NCBI GenBank assembly: GCA_036009105.1 | Contig: DASYMJ010000093.1 | Coordinates: 1 to 9,185, forward strand | Direction: 5' to 3' | DNA: 9,185 bases | Source of the DNA: JAFAVZ01 sp036009105 | GTDB lineage: Bacteria; Acidobacteriota; Thermoanaerobaculia; Gp7-AA8 | Shown: piece by piece, positions 1 through 5,100 of the stretch | Position numbering within the stretch: position 1 is the first letter of the stretch | How the letters are laid out: each line of letters opens with the position of its first letter | Notes under the pieces: generated by a model | What the model was told of the DNA's origin: nothing | The model's database searches: none | What the model saw: the letters and a program-made list of their open reading frames with translations, nothing else | Position numbers and translations under genes: made by a program

Positions 1-2
1 GC

Positions 3-380
3 CAGCAGGGCCGCACCCGCACCTCGCACCTGCCGCTGTTTCCGGGCTATGTGTTCCTGCGGGGCGGGCGGGAGGGGCGGGAGGCGGCGTGGCGCAGCAA
101 CATCGTGGCCGCTTTGCTCGACGTGGAAGATCAGCAGCGTCTGAGCGACGAGCTGCGCCAGATCCGCGAGCTGCAGCTGGCCGGCGCCTCGCTCGAGCCG
201 TACGAGGCGCTCGTGGCCGGCGACGCGGTGCGGGTGACCGAAGGGGCCTTCGCCGGCTACAGCGGGGTGGTGGTGCGGGAGAAGGGGAGGGACCGGCTGC
301 TGGTGATGGTCTCGCTGCTGCGGAAGGCGGTGGCGGTGGAGTTCGAGCGGGAGCTGCTGGCCGCCTTGCATGGGGCGTAA
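3..380 (+). CDS. NusG/RfaH/UpxY-like transcription elongation factor, 5' truncated
   Basis: The open frame enters from the left edge, so the true start lies outside the window; about 125 residues and the TAA stop are visible. The N-terminal part carries the NusG NGN-domain signature HLPLFPGYVF (about visible residues 9-18). The C-terminal part has a KOW domain beginning GDAVRVTEGAFAGYSGVV, followed by a hydrophobic strand pattern typical of NusG C-termini. NusG paralogues of the RfaH/UpxY type bind RNA polymerase and allow transcription through long polysaccharide operons. A position directly ahead of an EPS-type regulator and nucleotide-sugar genes fits such an operon-specific role rather than housekeeping NusG, which normally sits beside rpl genes; this assignment is inference from context. 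A GTG at position 51 falls inside the conserved FPGYVF motif and is not a real start. The stretch after that motif is Gly/Arg-rich and is encoded by dense G-runs. Confidence 0.86.
   Translation, partial: QQGRTRTSHLPLFPGYVFLRGGREGREAAWRSNIVAALLDVEDQQRLSDELRQIRELQLAGASLEPYEALVAGDAVRVTEGAFAGYSGVVVREKGRDRLLVMVSLLRKAVAVEFERELLAALHGA
61..81 (+). other. G-quadruplex-forming motif inside the NusG-like gene
   Basis: Five G-runs of 3 or 4 (positions 61-64, 66-68, 70-72, 74-77, 79-81) are separated by single C or A bases on the coding strand. This meets the usual G3+ with short-loop definition of a quadruplex motif. It encodes a Gly/Arg/Glu segment after the FPGYVFLR motif. Single-nucleotide loops are the most stable class known in vitro; whether it folds in the cell is unknown. 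Confidence 0.6.
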
Positions 381-399
381 AAGCGTGCTCAAATGCGCC

Positions 400-418
400 G
401 CGTTCAACAGTTGAACGC
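400..418. promoter_or_regulatory. Perfect 19-bp palindrome abutting the regulator start codon
   Basis: GCGTTCAAC-A-GTTGAACGC is a perfect dyad with 9-bp arms and one central base, and it ends on the base before the ATG at 419. There is no Shine-Dalgarno sequence between it and the ATG. A winged-helix regulator commonly binds a palindrome at its own gene, so this is a good candidate autoregulatory operator. As RNA it could instead fold as an 8-bp stem with a 3-nt loop next to the start codon. Binding by the adjacent protein is inference. Confidence 0.6.
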
Positions 419-769
419 ATGCACCTGATCAACGAGGAAGTCCGCTACCGGCTGCTGAAGTACCTGGCAGACCACCCCGAGGCCAGCCAGCGCGATGTAG
501 CCCGCGAGCTCGGCATCAGCCTGGGAAAGGTGAATTACTGCCTCAAGGCCCTCATCGAGAAGGGCTGGATCAAGGCCCGGAACTTTCGCAACAGCCGCCA
601 CAAATCCGCCTATGTGTACGTCCTGACGCCGAACGGCATCGAGGAAAAGCTGGACGTGACCCGCGCCTTCCTCCGCCGCAAAGTCGCCGAGTACGACACC
701 CTGGTAAAGGAAATCGAGACGCTCACCGCCGAGGTAGGCGACCTCAACGCAGAAACGCAGCCCAGGTAG
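419..769 (+). CDS. EPS-associated MarR-type winged-helix transcriptional regulator
   Basis: A 116-residue protein. Residues about 5-20 form the first helix (EEVRYRLLKYLADHPEA). The helix-turn-helix spans about 22-48, with SQRDVARELGISLGKVNYC and then LKALIEKGWIKARNF leading into a wing with SRHKSAYVYVLTPNGIEEK. The C-terminal third (about 85-110) is charged and likely helical or coiled-coil. The phrase SQR.VA..LG.SLGKVNYCLKALI.KGW and the short length match the EPS-associated MarR-family regulators found at exopolysaccharide loci. The ATG at 419 is chosen because the family starts just before EE.RY..L and no in-frame start codon lies in the preceding non-homologous stretch. No Shine-Dalgarno is visible, because a perfect palindrome fills the upstream bases. 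The gene begins 38 nt after the NusG-like gene. The last codons and the TAG stop overlap the start of the downstream repeat element. Its DNA target is not known; the adjacent palindrome is a candidate. Confidence 0.88.
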   Translation: MHLINEEVRYRLLKYLADHPEASQRDVARELGISLGKVNYCLKALIEKGWIKARNFRNSRHKSAYVYVLTPNGIEEKLDVTRAFLRRKVAEYDTLVKEIETLTAEVGDLNAETQPR

Positions 770-933
770 TGATGTCGACCCCTACGAGCAGCCCCGCCAC
801 GGTCGGTGTGTACACCGAAGGGGCCGAAGGCCGTGCGCTCGCGGGGCTCGCGAAATTGAAAATGGAAAATGGAAAATTGAAAAAGCAACCACCGCACACG
901 CATTTTTTCAATTTTCAATTTTCAATTTTGCTC
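765..933. repeat. Composite direct-repeat element, copy 1
   Basis: First of two tandem copies with a period of 169 bp. The first 88 or so bases are GC-rich and identical to copy 2 except for C832 versus T1001. The second half is AT-rich. The GC-rich half can fold: AGCCCCGC (790-797) pairs with GCGGGGCT (841-848), CACGG (798-802) with CCGTG (831-835), and TCGGTGT (803-809) with ACACCGA (812-818). The element contains the stop codon of the upstream regulator gene (767-769). No protein function is credible for it. It looks like a dispersed intergenic element, but dispersal cannot be shown from one window. Confidence 0.85.
859..929. repeat. AT-rich heptad hairpin in repeat copy 1
   Basis: Positions 859-884 pair with 904-929: 24 of 26 positions are complementary around a 19-nt loop (885-903). 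Both arms are tandem 7-nt units (AAAATTG or AAAATGG on the left, CAATTTT on the right). The two mismatches are G-A and fall at the same place in successive heptads. The low GC is in sharp contrast with the flanks. It is not a standard intrinsic terminator because the stem is AT-rich. Confidence 0.8.
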
Positions 934-1106
934 GGTAGTGATGTCGACCCCTACGAGCAGCCCCGCCACGGTCGGTGTGTACACCGAAGGGGCCGAAGGC
1001 TGTGCGCTCGCGGGGCTCGCGAAATTGAAATGGAAAATGGGAAATTGAAAACGCAACCGCCGCACACCCATTTTTTCAATTTTCAATTTTCAATTTTCAA
1101 TTTCGC
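934..1106. repeat. Composite direct-repeat element, copy 2
   Basis: Second copy of the 169-bp element, directly adjoining copy 1. The GC-rich half keeps every pairing of copy 1: AGCCCCGC and GCGGGGCT remain, and the T at 1001 turns one G-C pair into G-T. The AT-rich half has diverged by indels and gained one extra heptad on the right arm. Together with copy 1 and the hairpin after it, this fills the 361-bp gap between the regulator gene and the epimerase gene; I see no gene there. Confidence 0.85.
1019..1106. repeat. AT-rich heptad hairpin in repeat copy 2
   Basis: Positions 1019-1051 pair with 1073-1106 around a 21-nt loop. The stem is about 33 bp with two G-A mismatches, one G-T pair and one bulged T (1097). 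It is closed at the base by GCGAAATTG and CAATTTCGC. It is longer than the copy 1 hairpin because the right arm has an additional heptad. Its last four bases (1103-1106) are shared with the next hairpin, so the two cannot both be fully formed. Confidence 0.75.
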
Positions 1107-1131
1107 TTCGCGGCCGGAAGGCGCGAAGCGA
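1103..1131 (+). promoter_or_regulatory. Start-codon hairpin with the ribosome-binding site in its loop
   Basis: TCGCTTCGCG (1103-1112) and CGCGAAGCGA (1122-1131) form a perfect 10-bp stem. The 9-nt loop (1113-1121) contains GGAAGG, the only Shine-Dalgarno-like sequence before the epimerase ATG, and the final stem base is the A of that ATG. In RNA this would present the ribosome-binding site in a loop while closing the start codon. A regulatory effect is inference. Confidence 0.55.
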
Positions 1132-2138
1132 TGATCCTCGTGACAGGCGCCGCCGGCTTCATCGGCTACCACGTCTCCCGCCGCCTGCTCCAGGGCGGCG
1201 TCGAGGTCGTGGGCATCGACAACGTCAACGACTACTACGACCCAGCGCTCAAGGAGGCGCGGCTCGCCATGTTGCGCGAGCTGCCCGGCTTCTCCTTTCG
1301 CAAGCTCGACGTGGCGGACACCGAGGCCATGGCGGCGCTCTTCGCGGAGCTCAGGCCGAAGCGCGTCGTGCACCTGGCGGCGCAGGCCGGCGTGCGGTAC
1401 TCGCTGACCAATCCGCACGCGTACGTCGATGCGAACCTGCGCGGGTTCATGAACATCCTGGAAGGGTGCCGGCACAATGGCGTCGAGCATCTGGTGTATG
1501 CCTCGTCCAGCTCCGTGTACGGGGCGAACACGAGGCAGCCGTTCTCCGAGCACGACAACGTCGACCATCCGGTCTCGCTCTACGCCGCGACGAAGAAGGC
1601 GAACGAGCTGATGGCGCACTCGTACGCGCATCTCTACAAGCTGCCGGTCACCGGGCTGCGCTTCTTCACCGTGTACGGGCCGTGGGGACGGCCGGACATG
1701 GCGCTGTTCAAGTTCACCAAAGGGATCCTCGCCGGCGAGCCCATCCCGGTCTACAACGAAGGGCGCATGATCCGCGACTTCACCTACATCGACGACATCG
1801 TGGAAGGCGTCGTGCGCGTGGTCGACCACCTCCCCGCTCCCGACCCGGCCTGGACGGGCGACCGTCCCGATCCGGCCCGCAGCTACGCGCCGTACCGGGT
1901 GTTCAACATCGGCAACAACCAGCCCGTGCAGCTGCTGCACTGCATCGAAGTGCTGGAGCGATGTCTCGGCAAAAAGGCGCAGCTCGACCTGCTCCCCATG
2001 CAGCCCGGCGACGTGCCCTCCACCATGGCGGACGTGAGCGAGCTGGAGAAAGCGGTCGGCTTCCGGCCGCGCACTTCCATCGAAGAGGGGATCAACCGCT
2101 TCGTGAACTGGTACAGGGAGTACTACCGCATCGCATGA
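1131..2138 (+). CDS. UDP-glucuronate 4-epimerase-like SDR enzyme
   Basis: A 335-residue extended short-chain dehydrogenase/reductase, a normal length for the family. The NAD-binding TGAAGFIG motif lies at residues 5-12 and the acidic residue that contacts the adenosine ribose is D30. HLAAQAGVRYS is at 81-91, SSSSVYG at 125-131, and the catalytic Y151 and K155 sit in YAATK. The strings ATKKANELMAHSYAHLYKL and RDFTYIDDIVEGV, together with the C-terminal APYRVFNIGNN and QPGDVPSTMADV, are typical of UDP-glucuronate 4-epimerases, which interconvert UDP-GlcA and UDP-GalA in the cytoplasm. The next gene overlaps it by ATGA and encodes a WbpA-type dehydrogenase, so UDP-GlcNAcA may be the real substrate; the sequence alone does not settle this. 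The ATG is preceded by GGAAGG at a 9-nt spacing. Confidence 0.9.
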   Translation: MILVTGAAGFIGYHVSRRLLQGGVEVVGIDNVNDYYDPALKEARLAMLRELPGFSFRKLDVADTEAMAALFAELRPKRVVHLAAQAGVRYSLTNPHAYVDANLRGFMNILEGCRHNGVEHLVYASSSSVYGANTRQPFSEHDNVDHPVSLYAATKKANELMAHSYAHLYKLPVTGLRFFTVYGPWGRPDMALFKFTKGILAGEPIPVYNEGRMIRDFTYIDDIVEGVVRVVDHLPAPDPAWTGDRPDPARSYAPYRVFNIGNNQPVQLLHCIEVLERCLGKKAQLDLLPMQPGDVPSTMADVSELEKAVGFRPRTSIEEGINRFVNWYREYYRIA

Positions 2139-3448
2139 GCGTCGACGCCCTCCTGCACAAGATCGAGCAGCGCACCGCACGGGTCGGCGTGATCGGCCTG
2201 GGCTACGTCGGGCTGCCGCTCGTCCTCCTCTTCCAGGAATCGGGTTTCCCGGTCCTCGGGTTCGACGTCGATCCGGCCAAGACCGAGGCGCTGATGCGCG
2301 GCGAGTCTTACATCCGGCACATCGGCGTCGATCGCATCCAGCGCACGTTCAGCGGCGGGCGTGCCGAGGCGACCACGGATTTCGACCGGCTGGACGAGTG
2401 TGATGCCATCCTGATCTGCGTCCCGACCCCGCTCGGACCGCATCGGGAGCCGGACCTGCGCTACATCCGCATCACGGCGGAGACCATCGCCAAGCGGCTG
2501 CGGCCGCGGCAGCTCATCGTGCTCGAGTCGACCACCTATCCGGGGACGACGCGGGAGGAGCTGCTGACGCGTTTCGAACAGCGCGGGCTCACCTGCGGCA
2601 GCGACTACTTCCTGGCCTTCTCGCCGGAGCGGGAGGATCCGGGCAACGAGCGGTACAACACCAAGACCATCCCGAAGGTCGTGGGCGGCATCGACGAGGC
2701 TTCGCTGCGCGCGGCCGTGGCGCTGTACGGCGCGGCCATCGACCATGTGGTGCCGGTCGCCTCGGCCGAAGTGGCGGAGTCGGCCAAGCTGCTGGAGAAC
2801 ATCTTCCGCGCGGTGAACATCGCCCTGGTGAACGAGATGAAAGTCATCCTGGACCGGATGGGCATCGACGTCTGGCAGGTCATCGAGGCGGCCAAGACCA
2901 AGCCGTTCGGCTTCATGCCTTTCTATCCCGGCCCCGGCCTGGGCGGCCACTGCATCCCCCTCGATCCGTTCTATCTGACCTGGAAGGCGGCCGAGTACGG
3001 GACGTGGGCGCGCTTCATCGAGCTGGCCGGCGAGATCAACACCTCCATGCCGCGTTACGTGGTGGACAAGACCGTGGAAGGGATCAACCGGCAGGGGAGG
3101 AGCATCGTCGGCGCGAAGGTGCTGGTGCTCGGCCTCTCCTACAAGCCGGACATCGATGACGACCGCGAGTCGCCTTCCTTCGAGCTGATCGAGCTGCTGC
3201 AGGAGCGGGGCGCGGTGGTGGCGTACTGCGACCCTTACGTGCCGGTCGCGCGCCGCGGACGGAAGCACGACGTCGGCCTCTCCTCGGTGCCCTGCACGGC
3301 GGAGGAGTGGTCGACGTATGACGCGGTGCTCGTCTCCACGCCGCATTCGCAATTCAAGGATCCGGCGCTGTGGGCGAAGGTGCGGCTGGCCATCGACACG
3401 CGCAACATCGTCCCGCGCGATGCGGGCCTCAATGTCATCCGCGCCTGA
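2135..3448 (+). CDS. wbpA: UDP-N-acetyl-D-glucosamine 6-dehydrogenase (WbpA type)
   Basis: A 437-residue UDP-sugar dehydrogenase that oxidises C6 of the sugar to a carboxylate in two NAD-dependent steps. The Rossmann motif GLGYVG is at 21-26. The central domain has FSPEREDPGN (162-171) and TKTIPKVVGG (176-185), which resemble WbpA-type UDP-GlcNAc dehydrogenases more than UDP-glucose dehydrogenases. Catalytic residues fit the family: K218 and N222, then C273 in GPGLGGHCIPLDPFY with D277. The C-terminal domain (about 315-437) begins with AKVLVLGLSYKPDIDDDRESPS. All key residues are present. The start ATG overlaps the epimerase stop (ATGA, 2135-2138), which suggests translational coupling. The expected product is UDP-GlcNAcA, a precursor of acidic amino-sugar residues. 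The open frame extends upstream into the epimerase gene, but that part is only a shadow frame. Confidence 0.9.
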   Translation: MSVDALLHKIEQRTARVGVIGLGYVGLPLVLLFQESGFPVLGFDVDPAKTEALMRGESYIRHIGVDRIQRTFSGGRAEATTDFDRLDECDAILICVPTPLGPHREPDLRYIRITAETIAKRLRPRQLIVLESTTYPGTTREELLTRFEQRGLTCGSDYFLAFSPEREDPGNERYNTKTIPKVVGGIDEASLRAAVALYGAAIDHVVPVASAEVAESAKLLENIFRAVNIALVNEMKVILDRMGIDVWQVIEAAKTKPFGFMPFYPGPGLGGHCIPLDPFYLTWKAAEYGTWARFIELAGEINTSMPRYVVDKTVEGINRQGRSIVGAKVLVLGLSYKPDIDDDRESPSFELIELLQERGAVVAYCDPYVPVARRGRKHDVGLSSVPCTAEEWSTYDAVLVSTPHSQFKDPALWAKVRLAIDTRNIVPRDAGLNVIRA

Positions 3449-3487
3449 GCTGACCATGCCTGAGCTGACCATGCCTGAGCTGACCAT
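3443..3487 (+). repeat. Three tandem 15-bp repeats carrying the gmd start codon
   Basis: GCCTGAGCTGACCAT occurs three times in a row with no mismatch (3443-3457, 3458-3472, 3473-3487). Each copy is followed by G, so each ends in an ATG (3456, 3471, 3486), all in the gmd frame. The first copy contains the stop codon of the upstream dehydrogenase (3446-3448). GAGCTGA in each copy resembles the anti-16S complement GAGGTGA with one mismatch, so each copy could act as a weak ribosome-binding site plus start. Confidence 0.9.
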
Positions 3488-4553
3488 GACCAAACGCAAA
3501 CGCGCACTCATCACCGGCATCACCGGGCAGGACGGCTCGTATCTGGCGGAGCTGCTGCTGGAGAAGGGCTACGAGGTGCACGGCGTGATCCGCCGCTCCT
3601 CGTCCTTCAACACCCAGCGCATCGACCAGCTGTATCAGGACCCGCACGAGCAGGACGTCCGCCTCTTCCTCCACTACGGCGATCTCAATGACGCCTCGTC
3701 GCTGAACCGCATCCTGCGCATCACCGATCCGGACGAGATCTACAACCTCGGCGCGCAGAGCCACGTGAAGGTCTCCTTCGACACGCCGGAGTACACGGGC
3801 GAGGTGACCGGTCTCGGCTCCACCCGGCTGCTGGAGGCGATCCGGGAGATGCAGATCAAGCCGCGCATCTACCAGGCGTCGTCGTCCGAGATGTTCGGCC
3901 TGGTGGCGGAGACGCCGCAGAGCGAGCGGACGCCGTTCTATCCGCGCAGCCCGTACGGCGTGGCGAAGGTGTACGCGTTCTGGATGACGGTCAACTATCG
4001 CGAGGCCTACGGCCTCTTCGCCGTGAACGGCATTCTCTTCAACCACGAGTCGCCTCGCCGGGGGGAGACGTTCGTTTCGCGCAAGATCACTCGGGCGGTG
4101 GGGCGCATCCGGCACGGGCTGCAGGAGCGGCTCTACCTGGGCAACCTCGACGCGCGGCGCGACTGGGGCTTCGCGAAGGATTACGTCGAGGCGATGTGGC
4201 TGATGCTGCAGCAGGAGCGGGCGGAGGACTACGTCATCGCCACCGGGCAGACGTGGAGCGTCCGCGAGTTCGCCGAGCGCGCGTTCCGCTGCGCGGGCGT
4301 CGACCTGCAGTGGGCGGGAAGCGGGGAGCAGGAGCGCGGCATCGACCGCGCGAGCGGGCGGGTGGTGGTGGAAGTCGACCCGCGCTACTTCCGCCCCACG
4401 GAAGTGGACCTCCTCCTCGGCGATGCGACCAAGGCAAAGCAGCAGCTCGGCTGGACGCCGGGTACGTCATTCGACGAGCTGGTGCGGCTGATGGTGGAGT
4501 CCGACCTGCGCCTCGCGGTGGAAGAAGCGCATTTGAAGACGGTGGCCGGCTAG
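3486..4553 (+). CDS. gmd: GDP-mannose 4,6-dehydratase
   Basis: A 355-residue extended SDR enzyme, within the usual Gmd length. It converts GDP-D-mannose to GDP-4-keto-6-deoxy-D-mannose, the first step to GDP-L-fucose and related 6-deoxyhexoses. The NADP-binding motif GITGQDG is at 11-17. RRSSSFNTQRID (36-47) is a Gmd signature in the cofactor-binding loop. The catalytic set is S133 with E135 in ASSSEMFG, and Y157 with K161 in SPYGVAK. NHESPRRGETFVSRKITRA and RDWGFAKDYVEAMW are further Gmd signatures. The ATG at 3486 gives the normal family N-terminus. In-frame ATGs at 3432, 3456 and 3471 would add MPELT-type residues coded by the upstream tandem repeat. The usual next-step gene, GDP-fucose synthase, is not adjacent but lies at 8027. 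The stop overlaps that of the convergent gene. Confidence 0.95.
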   Translation: MTKRKRALITGITGQDGSYLAELLLEKGYEVHGVIRRSSSFNTQRIDQLYQDPHEQDVRLFLHYGDLNDASSLNRILRITDPDEIYNLGAQSHVKVSFDTPEYTGEVTGLGSTRLLEAIREMQIKPRIYQASSSEMFGLVAETPQSERTPFYPRSPYGVAKVYAFWMTVNYREAYGLFAVNGILFNHESPRRGETFVSRKITRAVGRIRHGLQERLYLGNLDARRDWGFAKDYVEAMWLMLQQERAEDYVIATGQTWSVREFAERAFRCAGVDLQWAGSGEQERGIDRASGRVVVEVDPRYFRPTEVDLLLGDATKAKQQLGWTPGTSFDELVRLMVESDLRLAVEEAHLKTVAG

Positions 4554-4981
4554 CGCACCGTCGGCCTGCGGTGCGCCGCGTTCGGATCCTTCAGCCGGAC
4601 CACCAGCATCGCGCCGTCGACGGCGCTGAACATCATCGGCAGCGCGCTCTTGTCGATGGTCGTGTACTGCGACAGCGCGTCGCTGAACTGGCTGTAGGAA
4701 TCGATCAGGAACGGCGAGTCGGGCGACACCGTCGCGCTGCCCGCGACCACCCGGCGCATCACGATCCACTTCCACTGCGTGTCGGCGGTGGGCATGGAGA
4801 GGACGAACGGGTCGCCGTTGGCGTTGACCATCGCCGCCTGCGCGCAGTTCCACGTCTCGCACGCTTCGACCACCCAGACCAGAGATTTCGGGATACAGGG
4901 ACACGGATTGTCATCCGCGGTGACAGCAATGGGCATTGTGATCGCGAGGAGGAGGGCGAGCAGGATCGAGCGTTTGGCCAT
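4550..4981 (-). CDS. Small secreted protein of unknown function
   Basis: I do not recognise this family. The start at 4981 gives 143 residues with a clear Sec signal peptide: MAKRS, then a hydrophobic core ILLALLLAITMPIAV, and a likely signal-peptidase I site after TA at residue 22. The mature part (about 121 residues) has four cysteines (27, 29, 41, 46) near its N-terminus, in CPC and CETWNC, which could form two disulfides or bind a metal. The rest is mixed polar and hydrophobic, ending in a basic tail. There is no lipobox, and no transmembrane segment beyond the signal. A longer reading starting at 5140 adds an unlikely N-terminus before the signal peptide. A purine-rich AGAGAGAG precedes the start. 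It is convergent with gmd and divergent from the metalloprotease gene, with a CRP-like palindrome between the two. The signal peptide supports this strand over the overlapping plus-strand frames. Confidence 0.72.
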   Translation of the reverse strand: MAKRSILLALLLAITMPIAVTADDNPCPCIPKSLVWVVEACETWNCAQAAMVNANGDPFVLSMPTADTQWKWIVMRRVVAGSATVSPDSPFLIDSYSQFSDALSQYTTIDKSALPMMFSAVDGAMLVVRLKDPNAAHRRPTVR

Positions 4982-5020
4982 GGTTGTCTCTCTCTGTGTG
5001 AAAAGCCTGTGCCAGCGAAT

Positions 5021-5036
5021 TGTGACGTGCGTCACG
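5021..5036. promoter_or_regulatory. CRP/FNR-family-like palindrome between divergent genes
   Basis: TGTGA-N6-TCACG matches the classic CRP consensus TGTGA-N6-TCACA at 9 of 10 defined bases; its core GTGACG-TG-CGTCAC is a perfect 14-bp dyad. It is centred about 47 nt from the minus-strand start at 4981 and about 72 nt from the plus-strand start at 5101, so it could serve both. I could not pick convincing -35/-10 boxes. Occupancy by a CRP-like protein is inference. Confidence 0.5.
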
Positions 5037-5100
5037 CGCAAAAGCGAGCCCATCAGAAGAATGCACACCGTGGCGGTTGCTTTGCAGAGACGCCGCCGGT

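Noticed and set aside
89..418. N-terminal extension of the MarR-type regulator
   Set aside because: These codons are an out-of-frame reading of the NusG-like gene; homology and the natural family length begin at 419.
859..929. AT-rich hairpin as an intrinsic terminator
   Set aside because: The stem is AT-rich with a long loop and no GC-rich stem before a T-tract, unlike the clear terminator at 7976-8013.
765..1106. CRISPR-like array
   Set aside because: There are only two copies of 169 bp with no short repeat and unique spacer pattern, and no cas genes.
769..1134. Plus-strand 121-residue open frame between the regulator and the epimerase
   Set aside because: It is a translation of the two tandem repeat copies in different frames (period 169 is not a multiple of 3), with low-complexity FNFQF runs from the AT-rich hairpins; no ribosome-binding site or domain.
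1083..2180. Long minus-strand frame opposite the epimerase
   Set aside because: Shadow frame caused by high GC; the plus strand encodes a complete SDR epimerase with all motifs.
3318..3485. N-terminal extension of Gmd
   Set aside because: It would overlap the end of the dehydrogenase gene out of frame; the canonical Gmd N-terminus starts at 3486.
2123..3523. 466-residue minus-strand frame opposite the dehydrogenase
   Set aside because: Shadow frame, composition rich in Arg, His, Asp and Val typical of antisense of GC-rich genes; no recognisable motif.
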